Shown one piece after another: positions 6,425 through 12,988 of a stretch of 24,399 bases of DNA. The translations under genes were made by a program, and so were the position numbers. The stretch is from CAZABS01 sp964483635 (GTDB lineage: Bacteria; Patescibacteriota; Minisyncoccia; Moranbacterales; UBA1568): positions 1 through 24,399 of the forward strand of contig CAZABS010000011.1 of the NCBI GenBank assembly GCA_964483635.1. The letters are read 5' to 3'. The notes beneath the pieces are model-generated. The model did no database searches. It saw nothing but the letters and a program-made list of their open reading frames with translations, and had not been told where the DNA came from. Numbering within the stretch: position 1 is the first letter of the stretch; every line of letters begins with the position of its first letter.

Positions 6425-6880
6425 TTATCGCATGAGTTCTGCTGTCACCGTATCCTGGATTTCGAACATTTTTTCGCTATGATCGTAGCCCAGAAGATGG
6501 AGCACTCCGTGCACGAGCACAAACACGAGCTCATGTTTCCATGATACACCATCTTCTTGAGCCGAGCGTCGGATATAGTCCGGCGATACCACCAGTTGCC
6601 CGAGCGAGATGGTATTGTTGGTAGCCACAAGAACTTCATCCACACATTCAAAATTTCCAAAAGAAAGAATATCGGTAGGAGCTTTTTTCTGACGATACGT
6701 TGTATTGAGGGCTGCGATAGCTTCATCAGAAACGCTCGCGAGTGAAAGTTCCATGCGAACTTCCTTTGTTGCCAAAACGGGAAGTGCCGTGATGAGTGTC
6801 GTTCGAATCACTTTTTTGAGAAACAAAAGAGAAAGTCCAGGTAGGACTTTCTCTTGAGTCAGAGAAACGGATAATCTCAT
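6425..6880 (-). CDS. ybeY: Endoribonuclease YbeY (rRNA maturation factor)
   Basis: YbeY is a zinc-dependent RNase needed for 16S rRNA 3'-end processing and late 30S quality control. The protein is 151 residues. The zinc site is visible as HGVLHLLGYDH near residue 125, preceded by the family's TDILSF motif (PTDILSFGNF) and LGQLVVSPDYIRR. The N-terminal 40 residues are less conserved. The ATG at 6878-6880 starts one base after the yqeY stop, so the two are probably translationally coupled; there is no Shine-Dalgarno. The neighbouring rpsU fits a shared role in small-subunit biogenesis. Confidence 0.95.
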   Translation of the reverse strand: MRLSVSLTQEKVLPGLSLLFLKKVIRTTLITALPVLATKEVRMELSLASVSDEAIAALNTTYRQKKAPTDILSFGNFECVDEVLVATNNTISLGQLVVSPDYIRRSAQEDGVSWKHELVFVLVHGVLHLLGYDHSEKMFEIQDTVTAELMR

Positions 6881-6881
6881 A

Positions 6882-7334
6882 CTATTGAAGTCGGAGAGCT
6901 ACAATTTCGCGCACCACTCCCCCATCAGCCTTCCCTTCAGCTGCCTTCATGACCGCACCCATGATTCGCCCCATGTCCTTGATTGAAACGTCTCCAAGCT
7001 GTTGAAGCGTGACGTCTACAAGAGTCTCTGTCGCTTCACGCGAAAGCTGAGCTGGAACATATTGGGTTAAGACCGAGAGTTCACTCTCTTCCTTGGCAGC
7101 GAGCTCAGGCCGATTACCAGCACGATATTGTTCAATACTGTCCCTGCGTTGTTTCACTAGACGTTTCACAACCTCTTGAACTTCCGTATCAGACAGTACA
7201 GCTGCCTCCTTATGAAGTTCAATTGCTGCGTTTTTGAGGGCACTCTGAAGCAAACGGAGTGTATCTCGCGTGAGTACATCCCCCGATTTCATGGCCACTT
7301 TGAGCGATTCCCCTACAGATTGGTAGAGACTCAT
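6882..7334 (-). CDS. yqeY: YqeY/GatB-tail domain protein
   Basis: A 150-residue stand-alone protein of the GatB/YqeY family, related to the tail domain of the aminoacyl-tRNA amidotransferase subunit GatB. Its exact role is unsettled; a tRNA- or amidotransferase-related function is inferred from the family. Visible family features: TRDTLRLLQSALKNAAIELHKE in the N-terminal helical half, VVKRLVKQRRDSIEQYRAGNRPELAAKEESEL, then LTQYVPAQLS and the C-terminal DMGRIMGAVMKAAEGKADGGVVREIV. It starts 6 bp after rpsU and ends one base before ybeY. An rpsU-yqeY pairing is common in bacteria, supporting a single operon. Confidence 0.93.
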   Translation of the reverse strand: MSLYQSVGESLKVAMKSGDVLTRDTLRLLQSALKNAAIELHKEAAVLSDTEVQEVVKRLVKQRRDSIEQYRAGNRPELAAKEESELSVLTQYVPAQLSREATETLVDVTLQQLGDVSIKDMGRIMGAVMKAAEGKADGGVVREIVALRLQ

Positions 7335-7340
7335 AAAATA

Positions 7341-7589
7341 TTACATTCGTTTTTTAATATCTTTGAGTGCATCCTCATCAAACTTCCCGAGCTTCTTTAA
7401 GCGACCGATTTCCTTACGAATCTTCACTTTATAGAGAGCTTCTTCACGGCGCTTTGGGCGGCTCTGTTCTTCTTCCCGATAGCGCAGTTTCCGGACACGT
7501 TTGAGCACACCACTTTGCTGCACACGGCGAGAAAAGCGACGAATAAGACTTTCGGATGTTTCTTTTTCCTTGCGATTAACTTGTATCAT
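7341..7589 (-). CDS. rpsU: Small ribosomal subunit protein bS21
   Basis: bS21 binds the 30S platform beside the 3' end of 16S rRNA and the anti-Shine-Dalgarno. The 82 residues are basic: MIQVNRKEKETSESLIRRFS (matching the family's VxENExxExALRRF start), then RRVQQSGVLKRVRKLRYREE and a long Lys/Arg-rich tail to KKRM. E. coli S21 is about 71 residues, so the tail is extended. The start is fixed by AAAGGAGGT ending 5 bp before the ATG: nine consecutive bases complementary to the canonical 16S 3' end, by far the best ribosome site in the window. Two hairpins lie just upstream in the leader. It heads rpsU-yqeY-ybeY-dgkA and follows hit by 82 bp. Confidence 0.94.
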   Translation of the reverse strand: MIQVNRKEKETSESLIRRFSRRVQQSGVLKRVRKLRYREEEQSRPKRREEALYKVKIRKEIGRLKKLGKFDEDALKDIKKRM

Positions 7590-7648
7590 AGATACCTCCT
7601 TTCAATATTCCCCATTTCCGGGGAAGTGCTCGCCGATCAGAATCGGCG
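7590..7648 (-). promoter_or_regulatory. rpsU leader: two tandem hairpins plus extended Shine-Dalgarno
   Basis: Three elements lie in order on the minus strand. First, CGCCGAT-TCTG-ATCGGCG (7631-7648) is a perfect 7-bp stem. Second, TTCCCC-GGAAAT-GGGGAA (7608-7625) is a perfect 6-bp stem. Third, AAAGGAGGT (about 7594-7602) ends 5 bp from the rpsU ATG. Neither hairpin has a T-tract, so they look like a leader rather than a terminator for hit. The arrangement suggests translational control of bS21; this is inference. Confidence 0.6.
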
Positions 7649-7671
7649 GACATCTCCCAAGAAATTTGAAT

Positions 7672-8019
7672 TTATACTGGACGAATCCCCTCACGGAGCT
7701 GGGCGCCCCCAATGAGATGTAGATGAATATGTGGTACTTCTTGCTCACCATGCTTTCTGACACGAAAGAGAAGTTTATACCCTTTTTCCGATATTTTCAA
7801 GTCACGAGCAATATTTCGCGCCACCAGAATCATTTTTGCAATAAGCGGAGCATCTTCATCAATCATTTCGGCGATACTCGGAATGGGTTTCTTTGGAACA
7901 ATCAAGACGTGTACCGGAGCCAATGGATGGATGTCGTTGATAGCAAAAACCTCAGCGTCTTCGTAGACAAACGTGGCTGGAATCTCACGCGCCTCGATCC
8001 TTTCAAACAATGTTTTCAT
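7672..8019 (-). CDS. HIT-family nucleotide hydrolase/transferase (HinT-like)
   Basis: HIT proteins of this branch hydrolyse nucleoside phosphoramidates and related adenylates. The 115-residue protein starts MKTLFERIEAREIPATFVYED, contains INDIHPLAPVHVLIVPKKPI (the family's substrate-binding core) and the histidine triad HIHLHLIGG near residue 100, whose middle His is the nucleophile. The ATG at 8017-8019 is preferred over an in-frame TTG two codons upstream. It starts 8 bp after the hisS stop with no Shine-Dalgarno, so it is probably co-transcribed with hisS. HIT enzymes next to aminoacyl-tRNA synthetase genes fit their reported action on aminoacyl-adenylates, but the specific substrate here is unknown. 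Confidence 0.9.
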   Translation of the reverse strand: MKTLFERIEAREIPATFVYEDAEVFAINDIHPLAPVHVLIVPKKPIPSIAEMIDEDAPLIAKMILVARNIARDLKISEKGYKLLFRVRKHGEQEVPHIHLHLIGGAQLREGIRPV

Positions 8020-8027
8020 AACCAAAT

Positions 8028-9494
8028 TTATTTCTCTTTTTCATCATCCTCAAGCACCGTCGCGTGTGGCTGAGGTCCCCCATGATGGAGACCTTGGTTA
8101 ACTTTCAGAATTTTTTTCACATTATCCACCAATTTTTCTTGCATGACGGTTTCTTGTGTTCCCGAAACCATATCTTTCACAATTGCTGTTCCATCAAGGG
8201 CTTCTTTCTGACCAATAATGATCGTCACTTCTACTCCGAGTCGGTTGGCTACTCGAAGCTGTGACTTGAGGGTTCCACGCCCAAAGGATTCTGCGATGAG
8301 CACTCCGCTCCGCTCAAGGTCAGCAAAAATGCGCAGGCTTTTTTTCTTGGCCATATCGCCAAGCTGAGCTAAAAATACTTTTGGCTTAGGCATTTCATAA
8401 GGCTTTACCTGAGTTCGCTTCATTTCGAGGATCACTCGATCAATTCCAAGCGCGAAACCAATCGCGGGTGTTGCCTCTCCCCCAAGCATCTGCACCAGGC
8501 CATCGTAACGACCACCACCTCCTAATGAATATTTCTTCCCTTCTTGGTCGCTCGACCAAATTTCAAACACCGTACGAGTATAGTAATCGAGGCCACGCAC
8601 AAGCCGAGTATTAATCGTGTACGGAAGCTCGAGTTCATCGAGATATTCGAGAAGACGCTTGAAGTGATCTCGTGAAACCTGATCAAGATAATCAAGGGAC
8701 TGCGGAGCATGTGCTGTTACCTGCATGCACTTGTCTTCCTTACAATCAAGAATCCGCATGGGATTGGTGGTCAAACGATCACGACAATTCTGACACAATT
8801 TATGTTTCTGAGACTCAAGATAGCGCACCAAAACTTTCTCGTAATCACGACGTGACTCGGGAGTTCCAATCGAATTCACTTGAAACTCAATATTTTTGAG
8901 ACCAAGTTCTCGCACAACTCGGTGAGCAAGTTGAATAACTTGTGCATCCAAAATAGCATCTTCTTCTCCAAAGATATCAAAGTTAGCTTGCCAAAATTCT
9001 CGGTACCGTCCTTCTTGCGGCCGATCGTAGCGATACACTGGTCCAACCGAAAATAACTTAATCGGCTTTGGAAGCACGCCCATCCCATGTTGGATATATG
9101 CCCGAGCAATACCAGCGGTAAATTCCGGACGGAGAGCCACCTTATCACCACCTCGCGTGTTGAAGGTGTACATTTCCTTATCAACAATGTCTGTCCCCTC
9201 TCCAACGGATCGAGTAAACAAGTGGGAGTACTCAACCAAGGGCGTATCTATTCGCTGGTATCCATATTCCTGTTGAGCGTGCGTAAGAATTCGGCGTACC
9301 CTTTCCCAGTATGGTTGCTCATCTGGCAAAATATCTCGCATCCCACGCAAAGCCTGAAGGAGAAGTTCTTGTTCTTGGGGAGCCGGAGCTGGAGCCAATT
9401 TCTTTTCTATAACCTTCTTAAAGCTTTTCGGAGCAGTTTTCTTGAGAGGTTTCACAACTTTCTTTGATACTTTTTTACTAAGAGACTTCGCCAT
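8028..9494 (-). CDS. hisS: Histidyl-tRNA synthetase
   Basis: Class II aminoacyl-tRNA synthetase that charges tRNA-His. The catalytic core starts near residue 47 (LQALRGMRDILPDEQPYWER). Motif 2 is seen as VGPVYRYDRPQEGRYREFWQ, the histidine-specific motifs as LVRGLDYYTRTVFE and YSLGGGGRYDGLVQMLGG, and motif 3 as PAIGFALGIDRVILEM. The anticodon-binding domain covers about residues 370-465 (KVFLAQLGD, ADLERSGVLIAESFGRGTLKSQLRVANRLG). At 488 residues it is longer than the usual 420-430: the first 45 are a Lys-rich, Ala/Pro-rich extension and the last 20 are an acidic, His-containing tail. It starts 24 bp after lepB and is followed by hit at 8 bp. Confidence 0.98.
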   Translation of the reverse strand: MAKSLSKKVSKKVVKPLKKTAPKSFKKVIEKKLAPAPAPQEQELLLQALRGMRDILPDEQPYWERVRRILTHAQQEYGYQRIDTPLVEYSHLFTRSVGEGTDIVDKEMYTFNTRGGDKVALRPEFTAGIARAYIQHGMGVLPKPIKLFSVGPVYRYDRPQEGRYREFWQANFDIFGEEDAILDAQVIQLAHRVVRELGLKNIEFQVNSIGTPESRRDYEKVLVRYLESQKHKLCQNCRDRLTTNPMRILDCKEDKCMQVTAHAPQSLDYLDQVSRDHFKRLLEYLDELELPYTINTRLVRGLDYYTRTVFEIWSSDQEGKKYSLGGGGRYDGLVQMLGGEATPAIGFALGIDRVILEMKRTQVKPYEMPKPKVFLAQLGDMAKKKSLRIFADLERSGVLIAESFGRGTLKSQLRVANRLGVEVTIIIGQKEALDGTAIVKDMVSGTQETVMQEKLVDNVKKILKVNQGLHHGGPQPHATVLEDDEKEK

Positions 9495-9518
9495 AGTGGA
9501 TAAGAAAAAAATGAATAC

Positions 9519-10172
9519 TTAAAAAAGGTCTAATCGGCTCATCGGCCAAGCACGTAATAAGACATTTCCAATTACTGCTTGTTTTTTCACAGGTCCAAAA
9601 GCTCGAGAATCGTAACTAAACGGCCGATTATCTCCCAAGACAAAGTATTCGTCATCAGCTAATTTCAAGCGAGGCATATCGGTAGTCGAAACCGTTTTAT
9701 CGAGATAAGCTTTTTCATCGAGCACATACCCATCTGGATGAATTTTATTGATTATGATCACTTTGTTTCCTTTGATCTCAACCGATTCACCCGGGAGTCC
9801 GATCACCCGTTTGATGTAATACTGTTCAGGATTCTTTGGGTAGTGAAAAACCACGGGTTCTTGACGCGTAAGCTCTTTCCATGGACGTACGGCAAAGTCG
9901 CTCCCAATCGGAAGCAGCGTATATTTATATCCGAATTCGCTAACGACCAGGTATTCACCATCCTCAAAATTTGGCTCCATGGATGAACCCTGAACAAAGA
10001 AGGGTTGGAAGAAAAAAACCCGAATAGGTATAATGATAGCCACAGCGAGGAGAAGGATTTTCCCCATCTCCATGAGAAGCTCTCTGGTCGTTAAGTATTC
10101 CTCGTTTTCTTCTGGAGCTTCATTTGAAGCTTGTGAAACCACTGAGGGTGCTTCCTCTCGTACATCACGCAT
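9519..10172 (-). CDS. lepB: Signal peptidase I
   Basis: Membrane-bound serine protease that removes signal peptides from secreted proteins. The 217-residue protein has a 30-residue acidic cytoplasmic N-terminus, one membrane helix (about 36-57), then the catalytic Ser64 in QGSSMEPNFEDGEY and the general base Lys121 in YYIKRVIGLPGE. Box D/E appears as YFVLGDNRPFSYDSRAFGPV. The spacing and single transmembrane segment match the Gram-positive/CPR type. It is the first gene of the row lepB-hisS-hit and is divergent from the LCP gene, with a good promoter in the 112-bp intergenic region. There is no Shine-Dalgarno. Confidence 0.96.
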   Translation of the reverse strand: MRDVREEAPSVVSQASNEAPEENEEYLTTRELLMEMGKILLLAVAIIIPIRVFFFQPFFVQGSSMEPNFEDGEYLVVSEFGYKYTLLPIGSDFAVRPWKELTRQEPVVFHYPKNPEQYYIKRVIGLPGESVEIKGNKVIIINKIHPDGYVLDEKAYLDKTVSTTDMPRLKLADDEYFVLGDNRPFSYDSRAFGPVKKQAVIGNVLLRAWPMSRLDLF

Positions 10173-10224
10173 AAAGAGAGTTGAAAGGGTTAGTCACGAA
10201 GTATCATTCCTAGAAACATTCCCG

Positions 10225-10253
10225 ATTTTAACATGTTTTTCCATTCATTTCAA
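10225..10253 (-). promoter_or_regulatory. Promoter of lepB operon
   Basis: TTGAAA (10248-10253) and TAAAAT (10225-10230) on the minus strand are 17 bp apart. Transcription would start near 10218, with a leader of about 45 nt. The plus-strand LCP gene has only a weak match in this spacer: TTGAAA at 10181-10186 and TATCAT at 10202-10207, spacing 15. Confidence 0.62.
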
Positions 10254-10284
10254 GGGTCGTTTTTCGCCTTAGATAAAGCAAACT

Positions 10285-11835
10285 ATGGATAGTTTACGCA
10301 AAAAAACTCCCCACCCCAGCAACTTCCCAGAATATGAGGGCTCTTCTGTTTCACTCGGAACGACACAAATCTCTGTGCCCCCTCATCACAATCGTGCGAA
10401 GTCTTCCTCGAAAAAGCGATTCTTCTGGATTGGAGGAATAGTTACCGTCCTTGGGAGTACACTCATGGGACTGGTCTTTTTCGGGCAAGTCGCATTCACT
10501 CATTCTGTCCATTTTGAAAATCGTGAACTTTCATTTTTTGATACCGTTAAATTAGTGGGGAAGGGTTGGTTTCAAAAAGCAACTCCCCTCGAAGGAGAAA
10601 GTGATGGGAGAGTGAATCTCCTGCTCCTCGGACGAGCGGGTGAGCATTACCCCGGAAAAAATCTCACTGACACCGTGATGATCGTGAGTTTGGACATGCA
10701 ACAAAAACGGGTGGGGATTCTCTCTCTTCCGCGAGATCTCTTTGTCCCAATCGTTGGCACATATACTTCGACAAAAATTAATTCACTCTATCAAATCGGT
10801 CTGAACGAAGGTGTCGGAACCAAACTCCTCCGAGAAAGCATTACTGAAATTACTGGCCTTCCGATTCACTACACGACCAGCATTGATTTCGATGGATTTG
10901 AAAAAATGATTGATACACTCGGCGGTATTGAACTCGATGTTCCTCAAAGGCTCCATGATCAACGCTATCCAGGAAAAAATTATAGTTATGAAACTTTCAC
11001 GATCGAACCAGGCTTCCAGAAACTCGATGGGAAAACTGCTCTCAAATACGCACGCGAACGTCACGCAGATCCAGAAGGAGACTTCGGCCGAGCGAAGCGC
11101 CAACAAGCCGTCCTTCAAGCAATGCGCGAACGAGCGTTTTCTCTCCCAACTTTTCTGAATCCCTTCACGCTCATCAGCTTTCTCCAAAGCCTCGGAGAAA
11201 GCCTTACGACGGATGTTCCACCTGAAGCAATCGAACGTTTAGCACAACTGGGAGGGAAATTTGATACTCAAAACGTACACGCTGCGGTTGTTGATGCTTG
11301 GAAAAAAGAGAGTCTTCTTCGTGTTGATCACCTCGACACTCCATCAGGTCGCGCTTTCATTCTCGTCCCCCGCAGTGGTGATTGGCAGGAAGTTCAAGAA
11401 CTGGCTGTAAATATCTTTGAGAAAAACCAGGGGACACTTCTCTGGGATCGGATGCTAAAAGAACATCCCAGCGTAACCATCTTTACTGCCCCTTCACGAC
11501 GGAAAGTTGCCGAGGATTTACGAGAGAATCTCCTTGCTGATTTCCCCCTCCAAGAGATCATCATCGAAGCGCTCCCTCAATTGGAAAGAATGCTCGAAAC
11601 CGCTATGATAGAAGATGGACAGGATCTCCAAAAACCATACACCCTCGATGCACTGATCAAGCGTTATGGCCTCATGAAGATCGACCAGCTCCCCTTCTCG
11701 CTTCCTGAGAAGAAAGACAGTGACTATTCCATTCTCTTTACTCGAACGTCTTTCGATCAAACGAGCACTGAAACACCCACTGATATCCCTCAATATGATT
11801 TTCAAGAACCTCTTTCGCCACAAAAGACCCCCTGA
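10285..11835 (+). CDS. LytR-CpsA-Psr (LCP) family protein, cell-wall glycopolymer ligase
   Basis: LCP enzymes attach undecaprenyl-linked glycopolymers to peptidoglycan on the outer face of the membrane. The 516-residue protein has a 44-residue cytoplasmic tail, one membrane helix (about 45-70) and an LCP domain from about residue 108. Within it are VNLLLLGRAGE, the conserved Asp in NLTDTVMIVSLD (about 129), the pyrophosphate-binding arginine in GILSLPRDLFVPI (about 150), TKINSLYQIG, FEKMIDTLGGIELDVP and LKYARERHADPEGDFGRAKRQQ. A C-terminal region (about 370-460, SVTIFTAPSRRKVAEDLRENL) resembles the LytR_C domain, and a Pro/Thr-rich tail ends the protein. It overlaps pth by 41 bp, so the two are likely one transcript. 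No Shine-Dalgarno is seen. Confidence 0.93.
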   Translation: MDSLRKKTPHPSNFPEYEGSSVSLGTTQISVPPHHNRAKSSSKKRFFWIGGIVTVLGSTLMGLVFFGQVAFTHSVHFENRELSFFDTVKLVGKGWFQKATPLEGESDGRVNLLLLGRAGEHYPGKNLTDTVMIVSLDMQQKRVGILSLPRDLFVPIVGTYTSTKINSLYQIGLNEGVGTKLLRESITEITGLPIHYTTSIDFDGFEKMIDTLGGIELDVPQRLHDQRYPGKNYSYETFTIEPGFQKLDGKTALKYARERHADPEGDFGRAKRQQAVLQAMRERAFSLPTFLNPFTLISFLQSLGESLTTDVPPEAIERLAQLGGKFDTQNVHAAVVDAWKKESLLRVDHLDTPSGRAFILVPRSGDWQEVQELAVNIFEKNQGTLLWDRMLKEHPSVTIFTAPSRRKVAEDLRENLLADFPLQEIIIEALPQLERMLETAMIEDGQDLQKPYTLDALIKRYGLMKIDQLPFSLPEKKDSDYSILFTRTSFDQTSTETPTDIPQYDFQEPLSPQKTP

Positions 11836-12409
11836 AACCGCGTCGCTTACGATCGTCGTTGGTCTGGGAAATCCTGGTCAACAGTATGAACAAACCAGAC
11901 ACAATGTTGGTTTTCTCGCTGTGGATATTCTTCAACAAAAACTCCGTTTCAGTGAATTCCAAGCAGAAAAGAAGTTTCAGGCCATGGTCAGTAAGGGAGT
12001 ACACCATGGACAAAAGGTTGCCCTGGTTAAACCGCTCACCTTCATGAATGTCTCCGGTCAAAGCGTTGCGGCTCTTCTCAACTTTCATAAATGCTCTCCG
12101 AGCGAGCTCATCGTCATCCATGATGATATCGACTTACCTTCGGGCACTATCAAAACGACGCTTTCCTCGAGTTCCGCGGGACACAATGGCGTTCAAAATA
12201 TTATAGAAATGCTCGGTACTCAAAACTTCAAACGCATTCGCGTCGGTATCGGCCGTCCGGAAAAAAAAGATGGGGAGTGTCTCCCGATACATGAATACGT
12301 ACTTCAAAGATTCACCAAAGAAGAAGAGGTGTGGCTCAAAGAAATTTTTGAGTCACTTCATACAACGTTTGAAAATCTCTTAGGAGAAAAACCGTCCACC
12401 CTTGATTGA
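11795..12409 (+). CDS. pth: Peptidyl-tRNA hydrolase
   Basis: Pth cleaves peptidyl-tRNAs that drop off the ribosome and is essential in most bacteria. From the ATG at 11795 it is 204 residues, close to the 190-200 of the family. Visible motifs: TIVVGLGNPGQQYEQTRHNVGF with the catalytic His and the conserved Asn, KPLTFMNVSGQSV, VIHDDIDLPSGTIK with the catalytic Asp, and SSAGHNGVQNIIEMLGTQNFKRIRVGIGRP. An earlier in-frame ATG at 11720 would add 25 residues that only overlap LCP coding sequence. The 41-bp overlap with the LCP gene and the absence of a Shine-Dalgarno suggest coupled or leader-independent initiation. It ends with TGA, read as a true stop. Confidence 0.95.
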   Translation: MIFKNLFRHKRPPETASLTIVVGLGNPGQQYEQTRHNVGFLAVDILQQKLRFSEFQAEKKFQAMVSKGVHHGQKVALVKPLTFMNVSGQSVAALLNFHKCSPSELIVIHDDIDLPSGTIKTTLSSSSAGHNGVQNIIEMLGTQNFKRIRVGIGRPEKKDGECLPIHEYVLQRFTKEEEVWLKEIFESLHTTFENLLGEKPSTLD

Positions 12410-12430
12410 AAATATCTTTTTCGCTACAGT

Positions 12431-12720
12431 GGGGACGCTGCATCCGATGAACCAAACAGAAGGAGATTTTTCGTGTTCACACGTCGCTCGCGCGCCGTTC
12501 GGGCTTTACTCGATCAACACGCCCCGTTCGGCTATGGATTGAATCGGGTTCCCCCTCAGGTACCGCGGATTCGGCAAGGTCATTCGAGACAAAGCCACGG
12601 GAAACCACAACGAACTGACGACGACACGCTCCGTCTCGTTCCCGAAAAGAATCGGTGAAGCATCCCCTGGGCGGTAACGCTCCGCCCTTTGCCTGCCCAT
12701 TCAACCGGCAGGCTTTTTTT
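12431..12720 (+). ncRNA. Unassigned structured transcript (RNA candidate)
   Basis: This stretch is visibly more GC-rich than the flanking genes and ends in a strong plus-strand terminator. Its ends can pair: GGGGA (12431-12435) with TCCCC (about 12662-12666), GCT with AGC beside it, and CCGAT (12443-12447) with ATCGG, closing a domain of roughly 230 nt. Inside, CGAGAC/GTCTCG and GGTT-CCC/GGGA-AACC can also pair. A 6-bp hairpin GGGCGG-TAACGCT-CCGCCC (12669-12687) follows. Possible promoter elements are TTGATT and TACAGT (12425-12430) 17 bp apart; they would start transcription near 12437, slightly inside the first stem. I searched by eye for tmRNA, RNase P and SRP RNA signatures and found none. 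A 61-codon GTG frame with its own ribosome site overlaps it. Confidence 0.4.
12473..12658 (+). CDS. Possible 61-residue basic small protein (alternative reading of the RNA region)
   Basis: A GTG-started frame has AAGGAG seven bases before the start (AGAAGGAGATTTTTC then GTG), notable in a window where such sites are rare. The product would start MFTRRSRAVRALLDQHAPFG and is rich in Arg, Gln and Pro, with no hydrophobic segment and no family I recognise. It stops with TGA just before the terminator hairpins. Against it: the region folds like an RNA, the frame is short, and GC-rich DNA often leaves Arg-rich open frames. I favour RNA but cannot exclude a small protein or a leader peptide. Confidence 0.2.
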   Translation: MFTRRSRAVRALLDQHAPFGYGLNRVPPQVPRIRQGHSRQSHGKPQRTDDDTLRLVPEKNR

Positions 12721-12721
12721 T
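12691..12721 (+). terminator. Rho-independent terminator of the plus-strand transcript
   Basis: GCCTGCC (12691-12697) and GGCAGGC (12707-12713) form a 7-bp stem with a 9-nt loop, followed by eight T. It faces the 6S-RNA terminator only a few bases away, so the two transcripts converge and stop back to back. Confidence 0.85.
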
Positions 12722-12724
12722 ATT

Positions 12725-12879
12725 AAAACAAAGACCCGCTTGCGCCAGGCAAACGGGCTCACTGATCCCCCTCGTTCCGCCGACAGCGTAGAGCAAGTGC
12801 CCCCAAAGCCCAGGGGAAGGAGGGTTCACCCGGGCCCACTCTCGACGGAACGAGAAAGACCAGTCGACAATCTATTGGT
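12725..12879 (-). ncRNA. ssrS: Probable 6S RNA
   Basis: 6S RNA mimics an open promoter and sequesters housekeeping RNA polymerase. Its defining shape is one long interrupted hairpin with a large central bubble. Here ACTGGTC and CTCGTTCCGTCG on the 5' side pair with CGGCGGAACGAG and GATCAGT on the 3' side: 7 bp and 12 bp, with wobbles and a 3-nt internal loop. Between them lie a bubble (AGAGTGGGCCC opposite CTCTACGCTGT) and small apical hairpins. The 3' segment CTCTACGCTGTCGGCGG resembles the ACAGCCTGCGGCGGC segment of E. coli 6S. The length is about 155 nt, with a consensus promoter and its own terminator. The assignment rests on shape and short similarity only; a covariance-model search would settle it. 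Confidence 0.65.
12729..12757 (-). terminator. Terminator of the 6S RNA candidate
   Basis: On the minus strand CCCGTTTGC-CTGGC-GCAAGCGGG is a 9-bp stem (12735-12757) followed by TCTTTGTTTT. One pair is G-T on this strand but would be an A-C mismatch on the plus strand, which fixes the direction. Confidence 0.78.
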
Positions 12880-12884
12880 GCCCT

Positions 12885-12913
12885 ATCTTAGCTCGCGCTG
12901 CACTTCTTGTCAA
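12885..12913 (-). promoter_or_regulatory. Promoter of the 6S RNA candidate
   Basis: A perfect TTGACA (12908-12913) and TAAGAT (12885-12890) on the minus strand are separated by exactly 17 bp, predicting a start near 12878-12879. It lies downstream of the DsbA-like gene's terminator, so the RNA is an independent unit. Confidence 0.72.
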
Positions 12914-12932
12914 TCAGCAGACCTCGTCACTG

Positions 12933-12960
12933 AAAACCCCCGCCTTCGGGCAGGGGCTTC
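12933..12960 (-). terminator. Rho-independent terminator after the DsbA-like gene
   Basis: On the minus strand CCCCTGCC-CGAA-GGCGGGGG (12937-12956) is an 8-bp stem with a G-T wobble that would be a mismatch on the other strand, followed by TTTT. It lies about 30 bp past the DsbA-like stop. Confidence 0.78.
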
Positions 12961-12988
12961 AGATGACACAAGATAAAATGCACGGCTT

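Noticed and set aside
12477..12704. Minus-strand open frames opposite the RNA candidate
   Set aside because: No ribosome site, Arg/Gly-rich from GC bias, and the terminator there points the other way.
12431..12720. tmRNA, RNase P RNA or SRP RNA identity
   Set aside because: No GGATTCGAC or tRNA-like 3' end, no GAGGAAAGTCC core, and no GGTCAGG plus GGAAG-type SRP loop could be found on either strand.
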